A stretch of 64,000 nucleotides of DNA, taken from NCBI GenBank assembly GCA_002305545.1, contig DBRG01000019.1, positions 62,001 through 126,000 of the forward strand, given 5' to 3'. This stretch comes from Bacteroidales bacterium UBA1374 (GTDB lineage: Bacteria; Bacteroidota; Bacteroidia; Bacteroidales; UBA932). Of this stretch, positions 1 to 9,124 are shown one piece after another (position 1 is the stretch's first letter; each line of letters opens with the position of its first letter). Below the pieces are notes generated by a model that saw only the letters and a list, made by a program, of their open reading frames with translations, searched no databases and was not told the DNA's origin. The translations under genes and the position numbers were made by a program.

Positions 1-1671
1 GTCTGCCCGTACCGTACCGCTGAGCACAGCCAGCGAATCGCTCTTATAAAGATTCAATCTGTTCAGATCGGCATAAGCGATGTTGGCAAAAAATCCGGCT
101 GCCGTTCCTGCAGACCTGGACAGGTCTGCTCTTCCCTGGAACAGGAATTGTAAATTGGGATCAGAAGCGCTCATTCTTCCGTTAAAAATACCGTCACTCA
201 ATCCTCCAACCATTTTTATATCCCGGAATGTATAATTGTTAAAATCAAGACTGGAAAGCATAAGGGTATCCACATCGGCCCGGATATTGCGGATTCCTCC
301 CTCCCTGATTGCCACACTGGCCTTTGTAAAAAAAGAGCATGGGCCTAATTGTGGTAATCCGGTAAAAAGCCCTGCGTCCAGGCCGCTGCCCCGGGCAATG
401 CCCGAAAGTAAAACTCCATCGGGATACGCATTGTTGTTAATGACCATATCCACGGACAAGGACCCGAATTGCCCATCCAGCGTTCCTTCAACGGCAAAGT
501 CTGTCAGCAACCCGGCCAGCCGGCCGCTGAATTGGAACGGAGTTCTGCTCCCGGCATTTTTTTCAATGCTATTCAGGTCAACACGGGCGATAGAGTACAG
601 GATACCGTTCAGATCATTTAAGTCTGAACTGATATGGTCAAGATCAACCTGCAAGGTGGTTTCTTCTGATTCAGGCAAACCCTTGAGCAGAAATCCGCAC
701 CGGATATGTGTTCTGCCGGTTTCGGACCGTATGTCCAGGTTTTTTCCACCCAGGCTGCTCACCGTTCCGGTCACCTTTCCTGTAGCACGCACTGCCAGGA
801 CAAAGTCCCGGGGAAATGACCAGGCATAATAACCGATTGTCCTGAAGGAGAAGTATGCGTTATCCATATCAAGTTCCATAACAACCCGGTTCAGGTAATC
901 GGAAAGATTCTTAGAATTACCATAATGCATCAGAAAATGACGAGCCTTTATGTGCGAATAATTATCCCGGATGACCAGATTTTTGACCAGGGCCTCCCGG
1001 CTGTCAACAGTTACATCTCCTTCCAGGTGCTGAACCCGGTATCCCGATTTCTCCAGGCATGCAAGATGGTCCAGGCGCGCTTCAACTTTCCCGTCATAAT
1101 AACGTGCGTTCCGGATATCAATAGAAATGTCGCCTATGTGCAAGTCCGAAAAATCCATACACTCCGGGTTATCGTGAGAAGGACCGCTTTCCCTGTTAAT
1201 CATATGGTAGGCGAAATCTTCCAGGGTCACACGGTTTGAACGGATATCCCACCTGAAAGGCCGGGAAGTGGTTTCTTTACTAGCCGGTTCAGGAAACAAG
1301 CTTTCAATATTGGTCGTGCTGTCCTCTATGATCAGGTGATAAGAACCTTCTGACAATAGGACACGGTTCAATCCGATCTTTTTTCCAAGAATGTTTACAC
1401 GGCCAATACTGACCGACATTTTTTTCGAGTGAAACAAAGTGTCAGAAGGAGTGGTTCGTATCAACAGATCATTTATTATCAGTTTGTTAAAAAAGATAAA
1501 ATTGACTTTACCTACCCTAACTTCAGCGCCGGTGGCTTCAGACAACCACAGTGCGGCGCGTTCAGCCATCCGCGTCTGTACCCCGGGAACCTGAATGACA
1601 ATGGCTGTTGCTGCCAGTAAAATGACAGCAATGAAAAGAAAGGAACGCAGTATGTTTCTGAAGATCCCCAT
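1..1671 (-). CDS. tamB: TamB/AsmA-like translocation and assembly protein, N-terminal part (runs off the window)
   Basis: An open frame of 557 codons runs from an ATG at 1671 to the left edge without a stop, so the 3' part of the gene is missing. The protein starts with a single N-terminal membrane anchor (residues about 5-25) and continues as a long, beta-rich, weakly repetitive chain, with an early segment resembling the N-terminal region of AsmA/TamB proteins. Family members of 1,000-1,700 residues span the periplasm and help insert outer-membrane proteins or move lipids. The plus-strand open frames opposite it are shadows. It is divergent from tsaD, 66 nt away. The call rests on architecture and the N-terminal pattern; the diagnostic DUF490 C-terminus lies outside the window. 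Confidence 0.72.
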   Translation of the reverse strand, partial: MGIFRNILRSFLFIAVILLAATAIVIQVPGVQTRMAERAALWLSEATGAEVRVGKVNFIFFNKLIINDLLIRTTPSDTLFHSKKMSVSIGRVNILGKKIGLNRVLLSEGSYHLIIEDSTTNIESLFPEPASKETTSRPFRWDIRSNRVTLEDFAYHMINRESGPSHDNPECMDFSDLHIGDISIDIRNARYYDGKVEARLDHLACLEKSGYRVQHLEGDVTVDSREALVKNLVIRDNYSHIKARHFLMHYGNSKNLSDYLNRVVMELDMDNAYFSFRTIGYYAWSFPRDFVLAVRATGKVTGTVSSLGGKNLDIRSETGRTHIRCGFLLKGLPESEETTLQVDLDHISSDLNDLNGILYSIARVDLNSIEKNAGSRTPFQFSGRLAGLLTDFAVEGTLDGQFGSLSVDMVINNNAYPDGVLLSGIARGSGLDAGLFTGLPQLGPCSFFTKASVAIREGGIRNIRADVDTLMLSSLDFNNYTFRDIKMVGGLSDGIFNGRMSASDPNLQFLFQGRADLSRSAGTAAGFFANIAYADLNRLNLYKSDSLAVLSGTVRAD

Positions 1672-1689
1672 AGATAACACCTGAACTTA

Positions 1690-1697
1690 CAAATTTA
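1690..1697 (-). promoter_or_regulatory. -7 promoter box of tamB (TAAATTTG)
   Basis: TAAATTTG on the minus strand matches the Bacteroidota -7 consensus TAnnTTTG and lies 18 nt before the tamB ATG. No convincing -33 TTG was found. Confidence 0.5.
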
Positions 1698-1737
1698 CAA
1701 AAAAAATAGCCACATTTGCAGACTCAGGGACAAGACA

Positions 1738-2790
1738 ATGGCGTATATTATTGGGATAGAATCTTCCTGCGACGACACATCGGCTGCTGTATTGCAGGAC
1801 ACACTCCTGCTTTCAAATGTCATGGCATCTCAGGAGGTCCACAAGATATATGGGGGAGTAGTTCCAGAGCTGGCCAGCAGGGCACATCAGCAGCATATTG
1901 TTCCGGTTGTCAGCCAGGCACTTGAAATTGCCGGTATCAGGCCCCGGGACATTGACGCCATAGCTTTCACACAGGGGCCCGGCCTGCTGGGGTCGCTTCT
2001 GGTGGGGACTTCCTTTGCAAAAGGTTTGTCATTGGCCACCGGGGCACCGTTGATCCGGGTAAACCACCTGATGGGCCATGTCCTGAGCCATTTCATAGAG
2101 GTAAAATCCCCATCGGGAAACGGTACGGAACCGGCATCGGGTCAAAAACCGGATTTTCCTTTTCTTTGCCTGCTGGTCTCCGGTGGCCATACGCAAATAA
2201 TTAAAGTCACCGCTCCACTGGCTTATCAGATCCTGGGTCAGACCATAGATGATGCTGTTGGAGAAGCTTTTGACAAAGGCGCAAAACTCCTGGGGCTGGA
2301 ATACCCCGGCGGGCCCCAAATTGACAGGCTGGCACGAACGGGAGATCCCGGGATATATGGCTTTTCCCGCCCGCATGTTAAAGATCTTGATTTCAGTTTC
2401 AGCGGTGTCAAGACCTCATTCTTGTATTTTTTACGGGATAAGCAGGCAGAAAACCCCGGTTTTATTGCCCAAAACAAAGCACACCTGGCAGCGGGCCTTC
2501 AGAAGACACTTATTGACATTCTTCTGGATAAAGTAGTCAAGGCAGTAAAAAGGACCGGAATAAACCAAGTGGCCCTGGCCGGTGGTGTATCGGCCAACAG
2601 CGGACTCAGGGAAAGAATGGTAATGGAATCAAAAAAAAGGCATTGGGAGGTTTTTCTTCCCCCCTTGCCTTTTACTACCGATAACGCGGCAATGATTGCG
2701 ATTACCGGTTATTACAAATGGAAAGAGGGCCGGTACGCCGGACTGGATATTGCCCCGGTCACAAGAAGCAGCCTGATGACCGGAGAATGA
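1738..2790 (+). CDS. tsaD: tRNA N6-threonylcarbamoyladenosine transferase TsaD
   Basis: Makes the t6A modification at position 37 of ANN-decoding tRNAs by transferring the threonylcarbamoyl group, together with TsaB and TsaE (not in this window). The 350-residue length is normal. Visible family features are the N-terminal GIESSCDDTSAAV segment, the metal-binding pair H110/H114 in NHLMGH, the nucleotide-binding SGGHTQ near residue 160, LAGGVSANSGLR near 280 and DNAAM near 315. The ATG at 1738 begins the conserved core directly. The gene is divergent from tamB and convergent with the SlyD-like gene, from which it is separated by 36 nt. Confidence 0.97.
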   Translation: MAYIIGIESSCDDTSAAVLQDTLLLSNVMASQEVHKIYGGVVPELASRAHQQHIVPVVSQALEIAGIRPRDIDAIAFTQGPGLLGSLLVGTSFAKGLSLATGAPLIRVNHLMGHVLSHFIEVKSPSGNGTEPASGQKPDFPFLCLLVSGGHTQIIKVTAPLAYQILGQTIDDAVGEAFDKGAKLLGLEYPGGPQIDRLARTGDPGIYGFSRPHVKDLDFSFSGVKTSFLYFLRDKQAENPGFIAQNKAHLAAGLQKTLIDILLDKVVKAVKRTGINQVALAGGVSANSGLRERMVMESKKRHWEVFLPPLPFTTDNAAMIAITGYYKWKEGRYAGLDIAPVTRSSLMTGE

Positions 2791-2826
2791 TTACACTTCT
2801 TGCAGGTTAGTCCTTTTTTGAAAATT

Positions 2827-3357
2827 TTAACTGCACCCGCTGCATCCGTTGCAGCTTCCGCCGCAGGATGAGACAGCGCGTTCTCCGTACAGGCCTTCAA
2901 TAAGTTCTTTATCTGTTGCCTGACGTATTTCAACAACCTTGCCGCTAAAATTGAGTTCACATCCGGCAAGCGGGTGGTTGAAATTCATTTTTACCGTATC
3001 CTCCAATACTTCCTCAACGATGCCGTTCAGCTGGTTCCCATGGGAATCCTGCATGGGAATCACCTTGTCCTTCACCAGGAGACCGTCTTCAATTTTTCCG
3101 TTTACCTTGAAAATATCCTTTGAAAGTTCAACGATCGCGTTGGGATCAACCTCGCCATACCCGTCTTTTGCGCTTAATACGAATGCGAATTCATCTCCAG
3201 TTTTCTTGCCCTGGATCTTTTCTTCAAAGGCAGGTAAAAGGTAACCTTGTCCATATATAAAGCGCATGGGCTTTTCTTCTTTTACAGATTCAATCACATC
3301 ACCGTCAACTACAAGCGTGTAAGACAATGAAACTACTTTTTCTTCTGAAATGGTCAT
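2827..3357 (-). CDS. slyD: FKBP-type peptidyl-prolyl isomerase, SlyD-like
   Basis: A 176-residue SlyD-type folding helper that isomerises X-Pro bonds in the cytoplasm and can bind metal. The FKBP half-domain (residues about 1-70, with VVDGDVIES and MRFIYGQGYLLPAFE) is followed by the chaperone insert-in-flap domain (about 75-125) and closing strands. The C-terminus ends in a cysteine-rich tail (CGGSCNGCSGCS), the short counterpart of the His/Cys metal-binding tail of SlyD. It is the last gene of a tight minus-strand run, 5 nt after the NhaC gene. Whether the tail delivers nickel cannot be told from the sequence. Confidence 0.9.
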   Translation of the reverse strand: MTISEEKVVSLSYTLVVDGDVIESVKEEKPMRFIYGQGYLLPAFEEKIQGKKTGDEFAFVLSAKDGYGEVDPNAIVELSKDIFKVNGKIEDGLLVKDKVIPMQDSHGNQLNGIVEEVLEDTVKMNFNHPLAGCELNFSGKVVEIRQATDKELIEGLYGERAVSSCGGSCNGCSGCS

Positions 3358-3362
3358 GATAT

Positions 3363-4778
3363 TTAGTTATTGTTTGTTGGTAATTTTCTGATCTTATACC
3401 CTATGGCTGCGGCAAAAAGTGAAAACAGGGGTGTTATTATATTAAAGAAACAATAGGGCAGGTATGTCATGGTGGCTACGTTCAGCACGGTGGACTGTGC
3501 CACCGCACAGGTATTCCATGGCACGAGTACGGAAGTGACCGTTGCAGATTCTTCAATGGTGCGCGAGAGCACTTCAGGAGCGAGTCCCCGCTTGCGGTAA
3601 GACTCGCCAAACATATTCCCGGGCAGGATGATGGCCATATACTGATCTCCCAGTGTCATATTGAAAAAAATGCATGTACCCAGTGTGGTGCCTATGGTGG
3701 AGAGGGTGTTACGCATAAGTTTGAGTAAGTTCTCGGTAATTGTATTGATCATGCCAGAGGCGCTCATCACACCGGCATAGGCAATAACACACAAAATGAG
3801 CCAAACTGTATTCAACATGCCTGCCATGCCGTTTGTAGAGGTAAGGCTGTTCAGGATCCGGTCTCCGGTTTCCACGCTGACATGGGAGCTGATGATGTTC
3901 ACCGCTGCTGCAAACCGTCCCTGAGCGATCTGTTCGCAAATTTGCGGCTGAAACAGTACTGCTGCGATGGCTCCGGCAATTGCCGACAGGAACAAGGTGA
4001 CAAAAGGGGGGACTTTCTTAAACACCAATACAATGGTTATGAGTGGAATGAGTAAAAACCATGCGGAAATATTGAATGTGTTCTCAAGTGCGTTAAGTTG
4101 CGGCTGAATATCAACCGCATTTTCCGTGGGGATGGAAAAACCGGCTATGGTGTAAATGATCAGGCAAATGATAAAGACCGGCAATGTGTTCACCAGCATG
4201 TACCGTACGTGGGTGAAGAGGGGAACCCCGCAAAAAGTGGAGGCCAGGTTGGTGGTATCTGACAAGGGTGACATTTTGTCACCAAAATAGGCCCCCGAGA
4301 TGATGGCTCCGGCAAGCCAGGGAACAGGCAGACCTATGATCTGCCCGGCTCCAAGCAGGGCAACCCCAAAAGTTCCCACCGTGCTCCAGGAACTGCCTGT
4401 TACCAGAGATATGAGGCTGCTAATGACAAAGGCAAGGGGCAAAAAGATAGCCGGATGTATAATCTTTAATCCGTAGTAAATCATAGAAGGGATGATACCG
4501 CTGCTCATCCATCCTCCGGTAAGGGCCCCTATAGAGATCAGGATCAGGATGGCAGGGTACGTGTTTTTCAAATGGGAGAGCATGGACTCTTCAGCCAGGG
4601 ACCAGGAAAGACCAAATTTCAAACGGGCAATGGCAAAGGTAATGACAGCCACCAGCAACAGGGCAAACTGTGAAGGACCTGCAGTAACCTTGTCCCCGAA
4701 CACAAGGACACTCATAAGAAGAATGACCACCAGCAGGATTACGGGTATGAGGCTTGTGATGAGCGACGGTTTCTTCAT
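3363..4778 (-). CDS. nhaC: Na+/H+ antiporter, NhaC family
   Basis: A 471-residue inner-membrane protein with about 11-12 hydrophobic spans. It matches NhaC-type antiporters: the GGWMSSGIIPSMIYYG segment near residue 90, SLVTGSSWSTVGTFG near 125, GAYFGDKMSPLSDTTNLAS near 165 and LVPWNTCAVAQSTVL near 420. Such proteins exchange Na+ for H+; some relatives exchange malate or other solutes, so the substrate is inferred. It starts 9 nt after tldE/pmbA and ends 5 nt before the SlyD-like gene, so it is probably read as part of the same transcript. Confidence 0.9.
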   Translation of the reverse strand: MKKPSLITSLIPVILLVVILLMSVLVFGDKVTAGPSQFALLLVAVITFAIARLKFGLSWSLAEESMLSHLKNTYPAILILISIGALTGGWMSSGIIPSMIYYGLKIIHPAIFLPLAFVISSLISLVTGSSWSTVGTFGVALLGAGQIIGLPVPWLAGAIISGAYFGDKMSPLSDTTNLASTFCGVPLFTHVRYMLVNTLPVFIICLIIYTIAGFSIPTENAVDIQPQLNALENTFNISAWFLLIPLITIVLVFKKVPPFVTLFLSAIAGAIAAVLFQPQICEQIAQGRFAAAVNIISSHVSVETGDRILNSLTSTNGMAGMLNTVWLILCVIAYAGVMSASGMINTITENLLKLMRNTLSTIGTTLGTCIFFNMTLGDQYMAIILPGNMFGESYRKRGLAPEVLSRTIEESATVTSVLVPWNTCAVAQSTVLNVATMTYLPYCFFNIITPLFSLFAAAIGYKIRKLPTNNN

Positions 4779-4787
4779 ATAGAATGT

Positions 4788-6113
4788 TTATAGTCCTGCA
4801 AACTCGATGTTGTCGAATAAAAGTGTGGGTATTTGCCAGGACATGGTTTTAAGTGCATCGTCACCCGCTGCCAGCAGTCTGTCCCATAGATCCAGCATAT
4901 TGCCTGTCATTACCATTTCATTGACGGGGTATGTGATCTGTCCGTTTTCCACTTTAAAACCTTCAATTCCGTATGAGAAGTCACCTGTTGCCGTGTTGCA
5001 ATTTCCCCCGTTGAATCCGGTCACAAAGATGCCATTTTTAATCAAACCCGCAAAAGTTGCCGAATTTCCCTTGCCGGCCTTCACAAACAGCAGGGAAGGG
5101 GAAGATATGGTGGGAGGCATCTGCATTTTAAGGGCGTGATAGGTGTTTAAAAAAAACGTATTCAGCCTGCCTGTCTCAATTACGGTGCGTTTTGCGGTAC
5201 GCAGCCCTTCGCTGTCAAAGAACCTGTAGCCTGGCGATCCTTTCCTTCGTGGGTTGTCAATCAGTGTCAGCGCCGGAGAAGCAATGCTTTTTCCCAGTTT
5301 ATCCAGCAGGAATGAATTCTGTTGTTGGAGTGAACTTCCCGACATGGCATCAATCAGGGGAGAGAGCAGGGTGGCCGCCACCCTGTTTTCCACGATCACC
5401 TGGTACCTGCCCGAACCGATTTTGCGGGGATTTCTTTTAGCCAGTGCCCTTTCAAGTGCCGAGGCAGCACATTTGCAGGGATTTCCCTGGCCCATCCCGA
5501 TGTCCTCCGGTCTTATACCACCCTGGTAATCCCAGTCAGAGGGACGTGCATCGCCCCGTCCCCTGACGGCACATTCGACCGACAGGCTGTACCAGGTTTC
5601 TTCCGAGGTACAGTTTAATCCGTCAGTGTCTGCCAGGTGAAGCCAGCGCCTGTAGTCAGAATACCCGGCAGTAATACTGATCAGGGCAGGATCTTTGCCC
5701 CATATCGAGGCTGCACACCCGGTCAGGAAAGCTTTCTTTACCCCTGTATCCACGGAACCTCTATGGGCCGAATATAAAGGATCTCCCTCATAGCGCAGCT
5801 CAGCCGGGACCAGTTTCCTGAATGGATCGGGAGCCAGCAGCCTGACCGAGGCTATGGCATCGTCCAGCAGTTTGTCGATGCCCGACGGATCGGCCTTGTT
5901 AGTGGAACACGTCCCGTAACGCCCATCCACGAACAGGTGGATCATCAGGGAAGAGTCCACGGCTTTCTGGATCGTCTCTATGGAATCGTTCAGCACAGAC
6001 AGTTCGTTGGCTGTATTGCTGATTGCAGCCACCCGGGCGTGTTGTGCTCCTTTCCGGAGGGCTCTTCCGAGGGCATAATCACACATTTGCCGAAGCAGAT
6101 CTTTTTGTTTCAC
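4788..6113 (-). CDS. tldE: TldE/PmbA, non-catalytic partner of the TldD metalloprotease
   Basis: A 441-residue PmbA/TldE subunit. TldD and TldE form a protease that degrades unfolded peptides and matures some ribosomally made peptides; TldE lacks the zinc motif, and none is seen here. The C-terminal half carries typical segments such as GGNCNTATGDFSYGIEGF. I chose the GTG at 6113 rather than the longer frame from 6194, because this GTG shares a GTGA overlap with the tldD stop and follows a clear AGGAGG ribosome site by 4 nt. The longer frame would add 27 residues unlike the family and lie inside tldD. Confidence 0.92.
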   Translation of the reverse strand: MKQKDLLRQMCDYALGRALRKGAQHARVAAISNTANELSVLNDSIETIQKAVDSSLMIHLFVDGRYGTCSTNKADPSGIDKLLDDAIASVRLLAPDPFRKLVPAELRYEGDPLYSAHRGSVDTGVKKAFLTGCAASIWGKDPALISITAGYSDYRRWLHLADTDGLNCTSEETWYSLSVECAVRGRGDARPSDWDYQGGIRPEDIGMGQGNPCKCAASALERALAKRNPRKIGSGRYQVIVENRVAATLLSPLIDAMSGSSLQQQNSFLLDKLGKSIASPALTLIDNPRRKGSPGYRFFDSEGLRTAKRTVIETGRLNTFFLNTYHALKMQMPPTISSPSLLFVKAGKGNSATFAGLIKNGIFVTGFNGGNCNTATGDFSYGIEGFKVENGQITYPVNEMVMTGNMLDLWDRLLAAGDDALKTMSWQIPTLLFDNIEFAGL

Positions 6114-7486
6114 ACCCGTCCTCCTACCGTTAGAGAACTTACCAGAACGGAGGGCATTCCGCAGGATACTGCACAACTCTGTTCCTTTCCGCACGTCCAG
6201 GTCCCGTCGTCAATGACACAATTGTTGGCCACGCCCGTGATCCTTGCAAGGGCTTCCGGTCCGTTGCCTATGATATTTGTATCTTTAATTGGCTGTGTAA
6301 GTTTCCCGTTTTCTATCAGGTACCCGCTTTTGACATAGAAGGTAAAGTCTCCGGCCCCAATCTGGACCTGCCCGTTGCTGAAGGTATCCACATAGAGGCC
6401 CTTTTTTACAGAGGCAATGAGTGCTTCTTCCGTGTCCCTTCCATTGTCCATGTATGTGGCCCGCATCCTGGGCAGGGGCATGTACCGGAAAGACTCCCTG
6501 CGCCCGTTCCCGGTTGGGTCAGACTGGAAGTAACGGGCCGAGATCCTGTCATGCAGGAACGAGGTGAGGATGCCATCGGTAACCATATAGGTTTTTTGTC
6601 CCGGAACACCTTCGTCATCTACGTTCAGCGAACCCCTGTTGCCTGCAATGGTGCCGTCGTCTATTACAGTGATGCCCGGATTGCAGACACGTTTGCCCAT
6701 CATGTCGGAAAAGATGGACACTTTCTTCCGGGCAAAATCGGCTTCGAACGCATGACCTATGGCTTCATGCAAGAGTATCCCGGAACCGCCTGCAGCCATC
6801 ACTACAGGCATTTCTCCGCCATTGGGCTGTTTTGCCCCGAAAAGAAACGAAGTGCGGGTAATGATTTCCTGTGCAAGTTCCCGTATCAGGTCAGATGTTA
6901 GAAATTCGCCTCCCATACGGAAGGAACGCGATGCCGATGCCGATTCCCTTTGCCCGCCCGATTCCATGACACAGGTAACAGACAACGAAGCCATGGGACG
7001 AACATCGGTGCAATGAATTCCCAGGGAATTATTAATTTCAATCCGGGAAGTGGAATCGGAAAGTTGCGCGGTGACTTTTTTAACGCGTTTGTCTGCACTG
7101 AAGATGCGGTCGTTCAGATCATAGAGGAAAGGCATTTTTTCCTGTGGGGAAAAATCCTCCCAGGGTTTCAGGATCCTGTAACGGTCGGGTAGGTTCAGGG
7201 TTGCAATTGGTGCAGGTTTTGAAGTTCTGATCAATCCTTGTGCAATATGGGAGGCCGTTCTGGCCGCTTCTTCCCTGTCCCGCGGAAGTGATGATTCTGT
7301 ATAGGCATAGCCGGTATTTTGCCCGCTTACCACCCTGATGCCCAGGCCGCCCTCGTTGTGAGTCGAAGCTGCATTCACTTCCCCGTCGCGTAAAACTATG
7401 GAGTGAAAAGTGGTTTGTTCAAAATAGAGATCGGCGTAATCTCCTCCTTTACGGAGCGCCAGGTTAAGCAGTTTATTGGAATCCAT
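6110..7486 (-). CDS. tldD: TldD zinc metalloprotease
   Basis: The catalytic subunit of the TldD/TldE protease, 458 residues from the ATG at 7486. The zinc motif HEAIGHAFEAD (HExxxH) lies near residue 240, as in the family, followed by a conserved GTIAGNRGSLNVDDEG segment. The upstream frame to 7510 would overlap the preceding gene, whose stop is at 7488-7490, so the ATG one base after that stop is preferred. It overlaps tldE by 4 nt. The substrate is unknown; no precursor-peptide gene is obvious nearby. Confidence 0.94.
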   Translation of the reverse strand: MDSNKLLNLALRKGGDYADLYFEQTTFHSIVLRDGEVNAASTHNEGGLGIRVVSGQNTGYAYTESSLPRDREEAARTASHIAQGLIRTSKPAPIATLNLPDRYRILKPWEDFSPQEKMPFLYDLNDRIFSADKRVKKVTAQLSDSTSRIEINNSLGIHCTDVRPMASLSVTCVMESGGQRESASASRSFRMGGEFLTSDLIRELAQEIITRTSFLFGAKQPNGGEMPVVMAAGGSGILLHEAIGHAFEADFARKKVSIFSDMMGKRVCNPGITVIDDGTIAGNRGSLNVDDEGVPGQKTYMVTDGILTSFLHDRISARYFQSDPTGNGRRESFRYMPLPRMRATYMDNGRDTEEALIASVKKGLYVDTFSNGQVQIGAGDFTFYVKSGYLIENGKLTQPIKDTNIIGNGPEALARITGVANNCVIDDGTWTCGKEQSCAVSCGMPSVLVSSLTVGGRV

Positions 7487-7487
7487 G

Positions 7488-9074
7488 TCAGTCGCAGTTG
7501 TCAAATCCATAGCCTGGTTGCTGTGGACATATATAAACGGCCGGATTCCATACAGAGGGGGTCCAGCAGGTATGTTGTTTCACAATTTGGGGGATTGTTC
7601 CTGAAAGCCGGTTCCCCTGCACACGCAGCTGTGAGGTCACATCGGGAATGCCCGCCCATTCTTCAGGGATGGTTCCTGTGAAATTACAGTTTTCCAACCT
7701 GATGCTCAGGCGGTCAGCGTTTGTTTTCATATTGCCGAAGCCTGCTGGCAGGGGGCCGTTGAAATTAGCGTTCTGCTGGAACAACACAGAAGTGAGATTT
7801 TCCAGGTCAAATAAAGCATCCGGCAGGGGTAACTCCAGTTTGGTATTAAACAGGCCCAGGCTTCTGAGCACTTTCAATTGACCTATTTCCGGAGGTAAAG
7901 TCCCGGTAAATGGGACGTTGCTCATTTGCAGGTTGGTCAGCCGGGCAAGTTTCCCGATGTCCCCGGGAATGGGCCCCCCAAGACTGGTGCAGCCCACAAG
8001 GTTCAGGTCTGTAAGGGAAGTAAGGTTGAAGAGCTCGGCAGGCAGCCCTCCCGTCAGGCCGGTCATACCGCTGAAAGAGAGGCGCTCCAGTGCAGTAAGG
8101 TTGCCAACCCAGGATGGAATGTTTCCTGTGATCCCGGCATTGGATGAGATACTCAATCTTCTGAGCAGGACCAGATCTCCCAGAGCCTGGGGAAGTGTTC
8201 CGGTAAAATTGTTGTTGTTCAGGGTCAGTTGCTCCAGGGCGGATAGTTTTCCCAGACACGCCGGAATAGGACCTTTCCGGGAAATCACTCCGGAAGCCAG
8301 GGCCAGGGAATCCACACGTCCTGCTCCGTTAAGCCGTACTCCTTCCCATGCATTCATAGGGGCAGACAGGTCCCACTTGTTTTTAGTCCAGGTCTCTCCT
8401 TCAGTTTCCATAAAAAATTCAACCAGGGCCAGGCTGTCCTGCATCCTGGGATCAACTACAAAACCGGTCTGGGTCAAGGAGAATTCCCTGAAAAGGTTCA
8501 GGGCTTCATTTCCTATGGTGATTACGGCTGTTCGTGTCTGAGGGTCCCTGTTATCCCCGAAAGTTATCTCCAGAGAGCCACTCCCGTTCCCCGAAGCAGG
8601 CTGTATTGAACACCATGTCTTGTCGGTGCGGGCTTCCCACGGTAGGTTGGCCGTAATATTGATCGTATGGCTCCCTGCACGGTAGTCGTATTCGGCAATT
8701 GTGCCCGAGATGTCCAGCAGGGGCGGGATCCCTGCCTGTGTGATTTCAACGCTTACGGCCAGCACTCCGGCTTTTATGGTAAAACTGCCTGTGAGAAAGG
8801 TTCCCAGGTTGGGATTCTCTTCAACGCTCAGGCGCAGTGAAGTACTGCCTGTTCCCGATTCCGGCACGATGTGGTACCCCTGTGGATTCTCAAGATGCCA
8901 GGAAGTATTGGTGTAGACAATGATATCTACCCATCCTCCGCTCTGGGGAAGATTGATCTTGTCTGCAGACACTGACAGTTCAATCTCCTGCACCGGTTCC
9001 CTGCAGCCTGTGAACATTGTCAGGGATAAAGCAAGGGCAGCTAAACAATGTATGACTCCTGAAAATCCTCTCAT
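7488..9074 (-). CDS. Lipoprotein with two BACON-like domains and plant-type leucine-rich repeats
   Basis: A 528-residue predicted surface or periplasmic lipoprotein. From the ATG at 9074 the chain has a hydrophobic signal ending in FTGC (lipobox), two BACON-like beta domains (about 30-105 and 115-200, with W-E/W-H and ITQAG/LTQTG endings), then from about residue 215 leucine-rich repeats of the LxGxIPxxLGxLxxLxxLxLxxN type. BACON domains are thought to bind glycan or mucin, and LRRs bind proteins. The frame extends 9 nt upstream only to a TTG, so the ATG was taken. A -7 box lies 6 nt before it. It is the first gene of the run ending at slyD. Confidence 0.85.
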   Translation of the reverse strand: MRGFSGVIHCLAALALSLTMFTGCREPVQEIELSVSADKINLPQSGGWVDIIVYTNTSWHLENPQGYHIVPESGTGSTSLRLSVEENPNLGTFLTGSFTIKAGVLAVSVEITQAGIPPLLDISGTIAEYDYRAGSHTINITANLPWEARTDKTWCSIQPASGNGSGSLEITFGDNRDPQTRTAVITIGNEALNLFREFSLTQTGFVVDPRMQDSLALVEFFMETEGETWTKNKWDLSAPMNAWEGVRLNGAGRVDSLALASGVISRKGPIPACLGKLSALEQLTLNNNNFTGTLPQALGDLVLLRRLSISSNAGITGNIPSWVGNLTALERLSFSGMTGLTGGLPAELFNLTSLTDLNLVGCTSLGGPIPGDIGKLARLTNLQMSNVPFTGTLPPEIGQLKVLRSLGLFNTKLELPLPDALFDLENLTSVLFQQNANFNGPLPAGFGNMKTNADRLSIRLENCNFTGTIPEEWAGIPDVTSQLRVQGNRLSGTIPQIVKQHTCWTPSVWNPAVYICPQQPGYGFDNCD

Positions 9075-9080
9075 GGAAAG

Positions 9081-9088
9081 CAAAAGTA
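9081..9088 (-). promoter_or_regulatory. -7 promoter box of the BACON/LRR gene (TACTTTTG)
   Basis: TACTTTTG on the minus strand, only 6 nt before the ATG at 9074. Initiation would fall at or next to the start codon. It probably drives the five-gene run down to 2827. Confidence 0.6.
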
Positions 9089-9124
9089 CAAAAAAAGTAT
9101 TATTTTTACATCACAGAAAGCACT

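Noticed and set aside
236..1620. Plus-strand open frames opposite tamB
   Set aside because: The minus strand has one uninterrupted 557-codon frame with signal anchor and protein-like composition; the plus frames are short and broken.
1711..1718. -7 box for tsaD (CACATTTG)
   Set aside because: The first base of the TA pair does not match, so I did not list it.
6114..6194. 27-residue extension of tldE
   Set aside because: It overlaps tldD; the GTG at 6113 has an AGGAGG site and a stop-start overlap.
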